Shown: positions 1 to 9,061 of the stretch, piece after piece
How positions within the stretch are numbered: the stretch's first letter is position 1
Layout of the letters: every line of letters begins with the position of its first letter
Assembly (NCBI GenBank): GCA_039908285.1
Contig: JAMOBE010000012.1
Coordinates: 1-62,233, forward strand
Length of the DNA: 62,233 nt
Reading direction: 5' to 3'
From: JAMOBE01 sp039908285
GTDB taxonomy: Bacteria > Pseudomonadota > Alphaproteobacteria > Rhodospirillales > Rhodospirillaceae
Notes under the pieces: generated by a model
Told to the model about the DNA's origin: nothing
The model's database searches: none
What the model saw: the letters and a program-made list of their open reading frames with translations, nothing else
Translations under genes and position numbers: made by a program

Positions 1-144
1 CCTCGATGGGGGAGGGTTGGGTGGGGGTGACGATGCCACAAGTAGGTGCATCAGGATGAACCCATGAATTCAGCTTTTGTGCGAATATATAGCCATCTGT
101 GCGCGCTTCACTGCCACCCCCACCCAAACCCTCCCCCATCGAGG
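1..144. repeat. Inverted repeat of the GC-rich CCCTCTCCCC family
   Basis: The first 29 bases are repeated in inverted orientation at about 116-144 with one single-base indel, around an AT-richer centre of about 85 bases. The pyrimidine-rich arm resembles the elements at 6691, 22841 and 37982. It lies downstream of the giant reverse-strand gene and could act as its transcription terminator or be an inserted palindromic element. No gene is seen in these first 179 bases. Confidence 0.6.
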
Positions 145-179
145 GGGAGGGCTTAAGTTTGCTGGAGGTTTGCGGGAAA

Positions 180-3100
180 CTACATGAAGTGGTTCGGCGT
201 CAGGCTGCTCACGTTGGCCTGGGTCACGTCGTCCAGGACCACCATGTCCTTTTCCGTGTGCTGCTGGTTGATGTTGCCGGTCGAGGAACTGAAGGTGCCG
301 ACGTGAACCTTGCCGTCGGTGTTCAGATAGGCGATGTACATGTCGCCGGTCGGCCCCGAAGAAGTTCCCGACGCCGGGTTGATGTGGACGGCCCCGGTCA
401 GCGATGCCACGGCGGAACTGATGTCGGCATAGGTCCCGTTGGCCAGCATGATTCCTTCCACCGGCACGTTGTTGAGTTCGTAGCCGGGGCCATTGACCGT
501 CACCATGTCGACCGTCCCGCCGAGCTGGCGGACGGAGCCGAAATCCAGCCGTCCGGTACCACTGGTCAGGAAATTGGTGATCTTGTCATTCCCCCCGCTG
601 GATGAATCGAAGTGGTAGATGTTCACCCCGCTTCCACCGGTGAAGGTATCCATGGCGTTGCTGCTGTCGGCATAGAACGTATTCAGGGTCGAGAAGGCGC
701 CGGTGAAGGTCTCGGCGGTGGTGGCGGAGGCCACGTTGTGCTGGGCAAACCTGGCTGACACCAGACTTCCGGCGTCCGCGACCCCGTTCAGGATCGCGAC
801 ATCGTATTCGGTATGACCTCCACTCACCGTATTGCCGTCGTTGACGCTGAAGTAGCCGACATGCGCCTTGCCGTCCGTGTGCGTATAGGCGATGTACATG
901 TTACCGGTGCCGACGTTGTTGGCACCAGTTAGCCAGGTCACGGCGTCGAATATGCTTGCAAAGGTGCCGACCGACGCCGGAATGATGATTCCCCCGGCCG
1001 TTCCGCCACTCATTTCCGTCCCAAAGCTGGTGGCCGCCGCCGTCACGATGGTGGTGGCCGAGCGGATGGAGGCGTCGATGTCGATGATGTCACTCGTAGT
1101 GTTGAAATCCCAGATCGTATCTGGACTCGTGGGACCGGCGCCGAAGTGGAAGATGTCCATGCCCGAGCCGCCGATCAGCGTATCGACTCCGGCCCCGCCG
1201 TCGATGTAGTCGATGCCGGTGCCGCCGGTCAGGGTGTCCGCCCCGCCGCCACCACGCAGGACGATGTTGCCGGACCCGGAGTAGGTGATATCGACGCCGC
1301 GAGTAGTGCCGCTCGTGACCCCGATCTGGTCCGCCGTCGCCCCGCCGTAGGTGTACATCACGGTGCCGCCGCTCCCCAGGTCGAGGGACAGGCGGTCGAA
1401 ATCGGTGGCGCCGATCATAAGGGTGCCGGAGGGCCCGGTGGAGATGGTGACGTCTATGTTCTCGAAGCCGGAGATGGAGGGGGAAAAAGCCAGCGACGTT
1501 CCCAGGCCCGTCAGATCGAGCGCCAGCCAGTCCGTTATTCCCGCCCCCGCGCCGCTGTCAATCGCGGTGACCGTCGCGGAGGAGGTGACACCCAGCTTCA
1601 GATAGTCGCTCCCCCCACCGAGATCGATCCCGATCGTCCCACTGACGTTCTGGGCCGAGATGAAGTCCATACCGGTGCCGCCGGTGATCGTTTCGACATC
1701 GATCACGGTGGCGGAGCTATGGTCCCCGGTGATGGTCAGGGTATCGATCCCGGTGCCGAGGCTGATGTAGCTGCCGAACGAGCCCGACCCGGCCATGACC
1801 AGGGCGTCGTTGCCGGAGCCGCCAAGGATGGTCTCGATGTCGGCGACGGTGGCGGTATTGGCGAAGTTCCCAAGAACCAGCCGGTCGCTGCCCCCGCCAA
1901 GGCCGAAGTACCCCGAGGCCGCCGTCGTCAGCGTCACCCAGTCATCGCCCACGGCGCCGATGATCGTTTCGGCGTTGCCGGCGGAAAGGGTGTTGTCGAA
2001 CCCGAATTTCAGGACGGCGATGTCGGTGCCGCCGCCGCTGACCAGGGTATTGGTGGCGGCCGAGGGATCGAAGTCGACCGTGCCCGAGAACGCGCCAACG
2101 GCGAAGACGGCATTGTTGGTGCCTTCGACGATGCCAACCCCCGCATCACTGCCGCCGGAGCCGAAGGTCACGTAGCCGTCGATACCGCCGTAGGACCCCT
2201 TGACGCTGAGGCCGAAGATGTCCGTGCCGCCCTGACTCGTGATCGTTTCGCCAGAGTCCGAGTTGAACACCACCGAGCCCTCGAACTCGCCGACCACGCT
2301 GAAATCGAGCGACGTCCCGCTGCCGGCGGCGATGGCGTTGCCGACGTCCATGCCCGTGCCCCCGAACGACTCCGCCCAGCGGTAGGAGCCATTGGTCGTA
2401 TCCAGACCGGCCACGAAGGCGTCGGTTCCTCCTTTTGAGGAGCGATAGGCGATTCCGGTGCCGGGATCGAAATCGACGCCGGTGCCGGAGAACGAGCCGG
2501 TCACCGCCAGGGTGGTCATGCTGACGGCGATGCCAAGACCCGTGTCGGCACCGCTGCCGCCGATCCCCCTGGCCCACGTCACGGCACCACCGGTCGTGAT
2601 GCTCTCGATGAAGATGTCCGTGTCGCCGGCGCCAATGAGTGTGGTCGCGCTGAAATTGGTGTTGCCGGTGTAGGAGCCCGTCACGTACACGTTGCCGCCG
2701 CTGACCACGATGTCGTTGCCGCTGCCGCCGCCCATGGTCGGCATCTGAGTCCACACGTTGCTCACGGTGCCACCGCTCAGGGTCGCCCCATCCACGAACA
2801 TCTTCGTGCCCAGTTGGCCGGTCCAGAAAATGGAGGTGCCATCCACGGCGACGGCGTTGGCGGTATCGACGGTGGTCCCACCGTCCAGCTTGAGGGTGTT
2901 GACCCAGGCGCCGGTCGAGGCATCCATCAGGTTGAGGAAGGCATCGCTGCCGCCGATGCTGGTCTGGATCTGGGTGCCGCCGTCCGGATCGAAGTCCACC
3001 GATCCGTCGAAACTGCCCACCACATAGAGGGACGTGCCGCTGATGGCCACGTCTTTGGCGACGTCGTTTCCGGTGCCGCCGATGGCCTTGACCCATTGCA

Positions 3101-6100
3101 GGACGCCGGCGCTGTTCAGCTTTTCGACGAAGATGTCGGTGCCGCCGGCGCTGGTCAGGGTGCTGACGCCACCGCTGCTGGGATCGAAGTCCACCGTGCC
3201 ATCGAACGAGCCGACGATGTAGATATTGCCCGAGGCATCCACCGTGACGGAATTGGCCCTCTCGGTCCCCGGCCCGCCGATCCCCCTGACCCAGTCCATC
3301 GGCGAGAGGGTCAGGGTATCGACCCCGTCCCCCATGTCGACCATCACCGTCGAGGAGACGGTCCTCAGCATGCGCACGATATCGGGACCGACGCCGCCGT
3401 TGATGGTCTCGACGTCCTTGACGGCCGCATTGTTGCCGGCGGTGCCCTGAAGATTCAACGTGTCGCTTCCAGCACCTCCGGAGACGGTCGCAAAGTTCCA
3501 GACGGAAGCCTCGAAGGTCAGCGTGTTGGTGCCGCCGCTGGCGAAGCGAAACTCCTCGACGCCGTTGTTGCCGCTGAGAATGTTCATCCCCGTCGCGAAC
3601 TGGGCGACATCGGTGCCGCTCGCCATGTCGAGAGCCAATTTGCCATTGACGGTCGTCTCGTTGGTGAACGTGATGGTATGGCTGATGGTGGACCCGTTGA
3701 GCGGCTGCGCGTCGATGGTGTTTGTGCCAGACTGATTCAACTCGACATACATATCGCCGCCGGATTGAATCTTGAGCGTCTGTGCGGTCGCCGCATTGGG
3801 AAGATGGACGTACTCGGTTTCAAAGACGTTGACGACATTGGCATCGGTCGACGTCAGGTACAGATGATCGTTCCCCCCCCCACCGACAAAGATGTCGGAG
3901 GTGGCCGTGGTCGTGAAGGTGACGGAGTCATCGCCGCTGCTGCCCGTCACGACGTCCGTGTGCGTGGACAGCAGCGTCACGCTCGCGGTCCCGCTGACAC
4001 TCACCGAATTGATCGGCAGCGTCGGATCCGGCGCCCCCGTGACGGGGGTGGTCCCGGTGCTGTCCGGCGGGGGCTGCTGGGTGGCATCTCCCGGTGGCGG
4101 CTGCTGGGTGGCATCGCCCGGCGGCGGCGGGGGCAGATCTCCCGGGGGAGGTGGGACGCTTCCCTGCAGTTCTTGTATTTGCGACGCGGTCAGAGGAACG
4201 TAATTGTTGTAGGGAGCGTAATCGCTGTTGATGGGCGCAAATGGACTCAGGGAGCCAACGTCACCCATCGGCCCGCCGAACCCCACCGGTCCGCCGAACC
4301 CTATGCCCATCGGCCCGCCGATCCCTATGCCCATCGGCCCGTCGAACATCCCCATAGCTCCGAGAGCGCCTCCAAGCATCGGGCCTCCCATGTCAACCAT
4401 GGCGGCGTTAAAGGAAACCTCCATTGCAGCTTTATCGGCAAGCCCCATAGGTCTCTGGTCCATACCCATGACACCCTCGGCACCGGCCATCGCCGGAGCC
4501 ACCCCCATGACGGCGTCCTTGGCAGTTCCAGTCTCCGTACCCCGAACCGTTTTGGCAACCTTGGGGCCATCGTCAGACTTGTTCGTGACCTTTACGTTTT
4601 TTGAATCATCGCGATAATCGTTTTCCTTCGAATCTCCTGCGCCTCTTTTTTCAACGACGTCATGCATTTGAACTACGCCCTGGTTTCCAACCAGGATCTT
4701 CTCGACCAGACTCCCCCGACCATTTAGAATATCTCCAATGTTTACGGAAGCATTTCCACCACCAGGATTGCCAAAGGGCATTGGAGGACCAAAGGGATTT
4801 GGTGGCGTGAAACCAAATGGACCAGGACCACCCATGGGATTTGGGCCACCAATGGGATTTGGGCCACCTATGGGATTTGGCCCTCCCATGGGGTTTGGCC
4901 CTCCCATGGGGTTTGGCCCACCCATGGGGTTTGGCCCACCCATGGGGTTTGGCCCACCCAGCGAGCCGGGGTCTGGGCCGCCAAGGGGAGTTGGGCCACC
5001 CAGTGAGCCGGGGGGGCCACCACCAACGGGATTCGGGCCACTCATCAGAGAACCGATAGCCGCGCCCCCCAAAGAAACCGGGTCACCAGATGAACCGGGA
5101 TTTGGACCACTGAGAGCATTCCCCGGACCTCCAGGACCTCCGGGACCCCCAGGACCTCCGGGACCCCCAGGACCTCCGGGACCCCCAGGACCTGCCGCAG
5201 CACCGGGTTGTCCGCCCGCCGACGCCTGGCCAGCGAGGGCCTGCGCGCTTTCCGCCCCACCCGCGCCATCTTTCCCTGCACCTTCCTTTGGCGCGGCGTC
5301 CTTGGCGACACCGTCTCCGGCTGGTCCTTCCTTCCCGGGACCTTCCTTACCCGCGCCTTCCTTGGGTGCGACCTCCTTGCCTGGTCCCTCTCCGGCAGGA
5401 CCTTCCTTGGCCGCGCCTTCCTTGGGTGCGGCCTCCTTGCCTGGTCCGTCTCCGGCGGGGCCTTCCTTGGCAGCGCCTTCCTTCGGTGCGGCTTCCTTTC
5501 CCTCGCCTTCCTTTCCCTTCGCACCCTCCTTGGGAGCTTCGCCCTGCTGCTGCTGGCCGCCCCCACTCTCCTTGCTGCTGGAACTACCGGAGCTGCTGGA
5601 GCTGCTGGAACTGCTGCTGGAACTGGAACTGCTGCTCGGCGCAGGCGGCGGCGGCAGGATCTGGATGGCGGCGGAGAACTGCTGCTGGATCTGGGCGACC
5701 GGCAGGTTGATCGGCGGGGGTGGGGCCGAGAACATGCTGGTGATGGAGGTGGTGGCGCCCGCCGAGTTGAGGGTCTGGGTGCCGGCGCTGTTGGTGACCG
5801 AGACCTCGCCCACGTGGCCATCGGGTCCCGGCAGCAGGGAGATGGTATTGAGCGAGCCCTCCGCCGCCGCCTGGCCGGCCACCATGGTGCCGCGGATGCC
5901 GATGCTGGCGACCGGGGTGTTGATGGTCATCGCCTCGGTGCCGCTTTTGGCGATCTCGCCGCTGACGAACGAGAACACGCCCTGCACGACCGTCGCGTTG
6001 AAGACGCCGCTTTTGCTGGCGGGGTCGAAATTGACCTGGTCGACGGTCATCCGCGCGTTGGCGCCGAGGGACAGCGTCGTGTTGTCGGTGAACACCACGC

Positions 6101-6608
6101 CGAGCGAGCCGCCACTGCCGGTGTTCAGCACGTCGCCCTGGTACAGGGCATCGCTCTTGGCCAGGAACACCTTGGAGCCGTCGACCCGGGTGGCCTCCAC
6201 CAGGCCGCTGACGGTGTCCACCTGGCCGATGGGCTCCAGGGTGTCGCTGTCGTCGCCCGCCTGGGCGTACTGACCGGGCGCCCTGGGGCCGGCCAGCCGC
6301 TCGGCCACATGGCCCATGATCACCGCGCCGCCGTCGGTCATCAGATTCGGCGCCGATTCATGGTTGAAGTAGTTGCGGACGAGAACCCTCGCCCCGTCGG
6401 CTCCCTGCAGAATCAGGTCCGGTCCATGGCGGACGAACTCGGCGGTGAGCATCCACGCCCCGCCCGGCACCACGACCGGAAAGCCGCCGGAGGCGTCGAT
6501 TACCCCCGCGCCGCCGGAGGCGTCGATTATCCCCGCGCCGCCCTCGGACCGGCCCTGGACCCCGTCCCGCGCCACAACCGTTTCCCGTACTTCCGCCTTG
6601 AGAGACAT
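180..6608 (-). CDS. Giant secreted FecR-domain / beta-propeller / RTX-type surface protein
   Basis: This 2142-residue protein has no classical signal peptide. Residues about 45-120 are a conserved lead-in (APGQYAQAG at its end), followed by a FecR-like domain at about 125-290 (VFLAKSDALYQGDVLNTG, TINTPVASIGIRGT). Then comes some 350 residues of low complexity: a long poly-Ser run, PKEGA-type repeats, GGP repeats and GGPNPM repeats. Residues about 1140-1550 hold repeated propeller-like blades of the SBBP type (VGSFDGTVDFDPSSGG). The C-terminal third is rich in GGxGxD nonapeptides (DTLTGGTGIDYIDGGAG), the calcium-binding RTX signature. The architecture is that of a large adhesin or matrix protein exported by a type I system, but no exporter genes lie nearby. 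The start is preceded by GGGAG eight bases upstream. Function is inferred; the FecR domain here is structural and not evidence of iron signalling. Confidence 0.9.
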   Translation of the reverse strand: MSLKAEVRETVVARDGVQGRSEGGAGIIDASGGAGVIDASGGFPVVVPGGAWMLTAEFVRHGPDLILQGADGARVLVRNYFNHESAPNLMTDGGAVIMGHVAERLAGPRAPGQYAQAGDDSDTLEPIGQVDTVSGLVEATRVDGSKVFLAKSDALYQGDVLNTGSGGSLGVVFTDNTTLSLGANARMTVDQVNFDPASKSGVFNATVVQGVFSFVSGEIAKSGTEAMTINTPVASIGIRGTMVAGQAAAEGSLNTISLLPGPDGHVGEVSVTNSAGTQTLNSAGATTSITSMFSAPPPPINLPVAQIQQQFSAAIQILPPPPAPSSSSSSSSSSSSSSSSGSSSSKESGGGQQQQGEAPKEGAKGKEGEGKEAAPKEGAAKEGPAGDGPGKEAAPKEGAAKEGPAGEGPGKEVAPKEGAGKEGPGKEGPAGDGVAKDAAPKEGAGKDGAGGAESAQALAGQASAGGQPGAAAGPGGPGGPGGPGGPGGPGGPGGPGNALSGPNPGSSGDPVSLGGAAIGSLMSGPNPVGGGPPGSLGGPTPLGGPDPGSLGGPNPMGGPNPMGGPNPMGGPNPMGGPNPIGGPNPIGGPNPMGGPGPFGFTPPNPFGPPMPFGNPGGGNASVNIGDILNGRGSLVEKILVGNQGVVQMHDVVEKRGAGDSKENDYRDDSKNVKVTNKSDDGPKVAKTVRGTETGTAKDAVMGVAPAMAGAEGVMGMDQRPMGLADKAAMEVSFNAAMVDMGGPMLGGALGAMGMFDGPMGIGIGGPMGIGFGGPVGFGGPMGDVGSLSPFAPINSDYAPYNNYVPLTASQIQELQGSVPPPPGDLPPPPPGDATQQPPPGDATQQPPPDSTGTTPVTGAPDPTLPINSVSVSGTASVTLLSTHTDVVTGSSGDDSVTFTTTATSDIFVGGGGNDHLYLTSTDANVVNVFETEYVHLPNAATAQTLKIQSGGDMYVELNQSGTNTIDAQPLNGSTISHTITFTNETTVNGKLALDMASGTDVAQFATGMNILSGNNGVEEFRFASGGTNTLTFEASVWNFATVSGGAGSDTLNLQGTAGNNAAVKDVETINGGVGPDIVRMLRTVSSTVMVDMGDGVDTLTLSPMDWVRGIGGPGTERANSVTVDASGNIYIVGSFDGTVDFDPSSGGVSTLTSAGGTDIFVEKLNSAGVLQWVKAIGGTGNDVAKDVAISGTSLYVVGSFDGSVDFDPDGGTQIQTSIGGSDAFLNLMDASTGAWVNTLKLDGGTTVDTANAVAVDGTSIFWTGQLGTKMFVDGATLSGGTVSNVWTQMPTMGGGSGNDIVVSGGNVYVTGSYTGNTNFSATTLIGAGDTDIFIESITTGGAVTWARGIGGSGADTGLGIAVSMTTLAVTGSFSGTGVDFDPGTGIAYRSSKGGTDAFVAGLDTTNGSYRWAESFGGTGMDVGNAIAAGSGTSLDFSVVGEFEGSVVFNSDSGETITSQGGTDIFGLSVKGSYGGIDGYVTFGSGGSDAGVGIVEGTNNAVFAVGAFSGTVDFDPSAATNTLVSGGGTDIAVLKFGFDNTLSAGNAETIIGAVGDDWVTLTTAASGYFGLGGGSDRLVLGNFANTATVADIETILGGSGNDALVMAGSGSFGSYISLGTGIDTLTITGDHSSATVIDVETITGGTGMDFISAQNVSGTIGIDLGGGSDYLKLGVTSSATVTAIDSGAGAGITDWLALDLTGLGTSLAFSPSISGFENIDVTISTGPSGTLMIGATDFDRLSLDLGSGGTVMYTYGGATADQIGVTSGTTRGVDITYSGSGNIVLRGGGGADTLTGGTGIDYIDGGAGVDTLIGGSGMDIFHFGAGPTSPDTIWDFNTTSDIIDIDASIRSATTIVTAAATSFGTEMSGGTAGGIIIPASVGTFASIFDAVTWLTGANNVGTGNMYIAYTHTDGKAHVGYFSVNDGNTVSGGHTEYDVAILNGVADAGSLVSARFAQHNVASATTAETFTGAFSTLNTFYADSSNAMDTFTGGSGVNIYHFDSSSGGNDKITNFLTSGTGRLDFGSVRQLGGTVDMVTVNGPGYELNNVPVEGIMLANGTYADISSAVASLTGAVHINPASGTSSGPTGDMYIAYLNTDGKVHVGTFSSSTGNINQQHTEKDMVVLDDVTQANVSSLTPNHFM
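4826..4965 (-). repeat. 18-bp in-frame tandem repeats (GGPNPM) in the giant surface protein gene
   Basis: About eight copies of an 18-base unit encode GGPNPM/I. The unit keeps the reading frame, so copy-number change would only lengthen or shorten a flexible linker. The neighbouring stretches 5126-5196 (GGP), about 5280-5510 (PKEGA) and about 5570-5640 (poly-Ser) are also repetitive. Confidence 0.85.
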
Positions 6609-6690
6609 GGGACAACACTCCCGAAAACGCCCGCCGGACCGCCATTATCATACAGCGGATATGGAAAAAACCTTAACTCCAAAGTTCCCA

Positions 6691-6852
6691 GGGCAATCGG
6701 GTGAAGGAGTGAAAGCCGCCATCTTCACTCCCTCTCCCCCTCGAGGGGGAGAGGGTCGGGGTGAGGGGGTGGGGCAACCGGCACCATATCGGGAGCTTCG
6801 GCCCCCCCTCACCCAACCCTCTCCCCCCGGAAGAGGGGGGAGAGGGCTTTTT
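6691..6852. repeat. GC-rich palindromic element, copy 2
   Basis: The element starts with GGGCAATCGGGTGAA and holds two hairpins of CCCTCTCCCC/GGGGAGAGGG type separated by a spacer (ggcaccatatcgggagcttc). The same order is found in reverse complement at 22841-23020, so this is a dispersed element. Its other end lacks the closing GGGTGAA-type terminus. It fills the spacer between the 5' end of the giant gene and the 3' end of the glycosyltransferase-like gene. Confidence 0.75.
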
Positions 6853-6883
6853 ATGGTCTTGGTACCAATACATTTTCAGGCTC

Positions 6884-8020
6884 TCACCGTTGACGCTGTG
6901 GCGACAGGAACTCCGACAGGGGGCCGAAGTGGGAGCGGCGGCAGATGGCGAGCCCCGGCGTGTCGGGGGGAAGCTCTTCCACCGCACGATCCACCAGGGC
7001 ATAGGCCTGGTCCATGACGGCGGCCGACTCCGCCTCCACCCGCAGCCACTCCTCCTCCGAGCCACCGAGGCGCAGCCGCACCGGCATCGACACCAGCCGG
7101 CGGTGGGCGCGGTTGGTGGCGCTCAGGAGGAAATGGGCCAGTTCGCCGATGGAGAACCGGCGTGCCGTCGGGCAATAGGTGAAATGCCGCATCGCCGAGT
7201 ACTTGCACATCATGACCTGCGCGGAGCCGGGAAGGACGATGTCGTCCGGGCCACCCCAGGCGGCCAGCGAGAAATCGTAGTCGATGGTGCTGTCGAAGCG
7301 ACGGCAGCGCGGGTTGGGGACGAACGCCAGGGGATGGATGAAGAACGCCCGGCAGACAAATCCTTCGTCACCCACCGGCCATAGAATCTGGGCCGGGTAG
7401 TCGGTGAAGGCGTCGCTGGTGACCACGCAGCCCTCCGTCGCCGGGTGCGCCCCCCCGGCCAAAGCCGCAACCAGAGTCCGGGGATCGAGCCCGTGTCGAA
7501 GCTCCTCGTCGGTGGCGAGGAAGGACTCGGCCCGCCAGGCCAGCCGTTCCATGGACAGCCGGAGCCCCGGCAGGCCGACCACCTTGCGGCCGGCGGCGAT
7601 CAGGCTCACCGCTTCCCAGAAGCTGCCCACCGAAAACAGCATGTCCGAGTCGGTCAGCATGATGACCGGATCTCCTCCCCGGGCCAGGGAGGCGTCGATG
7701 AGGTGAAACTCGCTGAGCCGGTTGATTTCGTGCTTGAAGGTGGCGGGGGGCAGCCCCTCCACCGCCGCCGCCATCGTCCGACCATCGACCAGGGTGGTCT
7801 CGAAGGCGTGCATCTGCACCTCGGCCCACGCGCGCAGCGGAGCGCTCGCCTGCCATGCCAGCGCGAGCGAGGCGCGGTCCGTATACAGGTGATAGACTAT
7901 ATCGTGTTCCGTGGCCAGCCTTGGGATATTGCCGGCCGCAAGCTGGGTGCGCAGGGAGAAGGCGGCCCATTTGCCGATGAACTCCTCGCCCCACACCGTC
8001 TGTACGAAATGGACGATCAT
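6884..8020 (-). CDS. Putative GT-A-fold glycosyltransferase
   Basis: This 378-residue soluble protein carries a DxD-like motif in a hydrophobic strand (IMLTDSDMLF, residues 120-129), as in nucleotide-sugar glycosyltransferases of the GT-A fold. The N-terminus (MIVHFVQTVWGEEF) looks like a first Rossmann strand. The frame stays open upstream to 8986, but that part lies antisense to the transketolase gene. The ATG at 8020 has a GGAAG-type ribosome site and gives a sensible domain, so I chose it. It is divergent from the transketolase/RuBisCO-like operon. Substrate and acceptor cannot be read from the sequence. Confidence 0.6.
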   Translation of the reverse strand: MIVHFVQTVWGEEFIGKWAAFSLRTQLAAGNIPRLATEHDIVYHLYTDRASLALAWQASAPLRAWAEVQMHAFETTLVDGRTMAAAVEGLPPATFKHEINRLSEFHLIDASLARGGDPVIMLTDSDMLFSVGSFWEAVSLIAAGRKVVGLPGLRLSMERLAWRAESFLATDEELRHGLDPRTLVAALAGGAHPATEGCVVTSDAFTDYPAQILWPVGDEGFVCRAFFIHPLAFVPNPRCRRFDSTIDYDFSLAAWGGPDDIVLPGSAQVMMCKYSAMRHFTYCPTARRFSIGELAHFLLSATNRAHRRLVSMPVRLRLGGSEEEWLRVEAESAAVMDQAYALVDRAVEELPPDTPGLAICRRSHFGPLSEFLSPQRQR

Positions 8021-8155
8021 GATGCTTCCGCTTCCCAACTGCCCGAAAAGGCCATGATGGCAGTCCCGGCCGCCCGAGAATAGCGCCCAATCCGTTTCCA
8101 GCGTCTTCGCGGTGATGTAGAGTGGGGCCGTCACCACTGGAGCACCGACACCCCC

Positions 8156-9061
8156 ATGTCTCCCTCCTCTCCTGCCGCCATCGCGCGGCGCATCCGCCGG
8201 CGAGTACTGGATCACACCGTCCGCCACGACGGCGGCTATCTCAGTCAGGCCTGCTCGGCGGCGGAGATCCTGGCCACCCTCTACGCTGGCGTGATGCGCC
8301 TTGGGCCCAGCGCGGCGCCGCCGGTGCCGCCCCCCTTCGCCGGCGTGCCGGGACTTGAGCTTTCCGGATACCAGACCGGAGCCGCCTATAACGGGCCGCG
8401 CCGGCCGGACCTGGATCGCTTCATCCTGGCGCCGGTGCACTACGCCCTGGTGCTCTATGCCGTGCTGGTGGAGACCGGGCGGATGGCCGAGGACGGCCTG
8501 GCCCAGTTCAACCAGGACGGCAGCACGGTGGAGATGATCGGCGCCGAGCACTCCCCCGGCCACGAGGTGACCTCCGGCTCGCTGGGCCAGGGCCTGAGCC
8601 AGGCCGCCGGCATCGCCCTCGGACGGCGCCTCAAGGGGGAGACGGGACGGACCTGGGTGTTCATGTCCGACGGCGAGTTCCAGTCGGGCCAGACCTGGGA
8701 GACCCTGCACTTTCTCGCGTACCACCGTCTCGACACGGTCGGCATCTACGTGGACGTCAACGGTCAGCAGTGCGACGGCCGGATGGACGACGTGATGACC
8801 ATCGAGCCCCTGTCGGCCAAGCTCACCGCCTTCGGCGCCCGCGTCGCCGTGGTGAACGGCCACGACGTGGAGGCCCTGGCGGCTCCGGCCAGGGAGCCCA
8901 ACGATGGCCGGCCGCTGGTGGTCCTCGCCTACACCGACCCGGCGCGCGGGCTCCCCATCCTGGAGGACCGCCGGCCGCGCCTCCACTACGTGCGCTTTTC
9001 CGGCGAGGCGGAGCGCGAGCGCTTCCGCGCCGCCCTCGCGGCGTTCGACGCGGAGGAATGA
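8156..9061 (+). CDS. Transketolase, N-terminal (TPP-binding) subunit
   Basis: This 301-residue protein matches the pyrophosphate-binding half of transketolase. Key stretches are EHSPGHEVTSGSLGQGLSQA (131-150) and the thiamine diphosphate/metal motif SDGEFQSG (171-178) with Asn202 about 30 residues later; the usual GDG is SDG here. The pyrimidine-binding half is a separate gene that overlaps it by four bases (ATGA), so the two should form a heteromeric split transketolase. Such split enzymes act in dedicated sugar pathways (for example on apulose 4-phosphate) as well as in the pentose phosphate pathway. The substrate here is not known. Confidence 0.85.
   Translation: MSPSSPAAIARRIRRRVLDHTVRHDGGYLSQACSAAEILATLYAGVMRLGPSAAPPVPPPFAGVPGLELSGYQTGAAYNGPRRPDLDRFILAPVHYALVLYAVLVETGRMAEDGLAQFNQDGSTVEMIGAEHSPGHEVTSGSLGQGLSQAAGIALGRRLKGETGRTWVFMSDGEFQSGQTWETLHFLAYHRLDTVGIYVDVNGQQCDGRMDDVMTIEPLSAKLTAFGARVAVVNGHDVEALAAPAREPNDGRPLVVLAYTDPARGLPILEDRRPRLHYVRFSGEAERERFRAALAAFDAEE

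Noticed and set aside
1146..4604. Long forward-strand reading frames antisense to the giant surface protein gene
   Set aside because: They mirror the strong codon bias of the reverse-strand gene, are rich in Gly, Asp, Arg and His, and lack ribosome sites or domain motifs.
4826..4965. Regular repeats that might be read as a CRISPR array
   Set aside because: Units are 18 bases without unique spacers, keep the reading frame and encode GGPNPM in a protein linker.
8021..8986. N-terminal extension of the glycosyltransferase frame
   Set aside because: It runs antisense through the transketolase gene, which has clear motifs; a good internal start exists at 8020.
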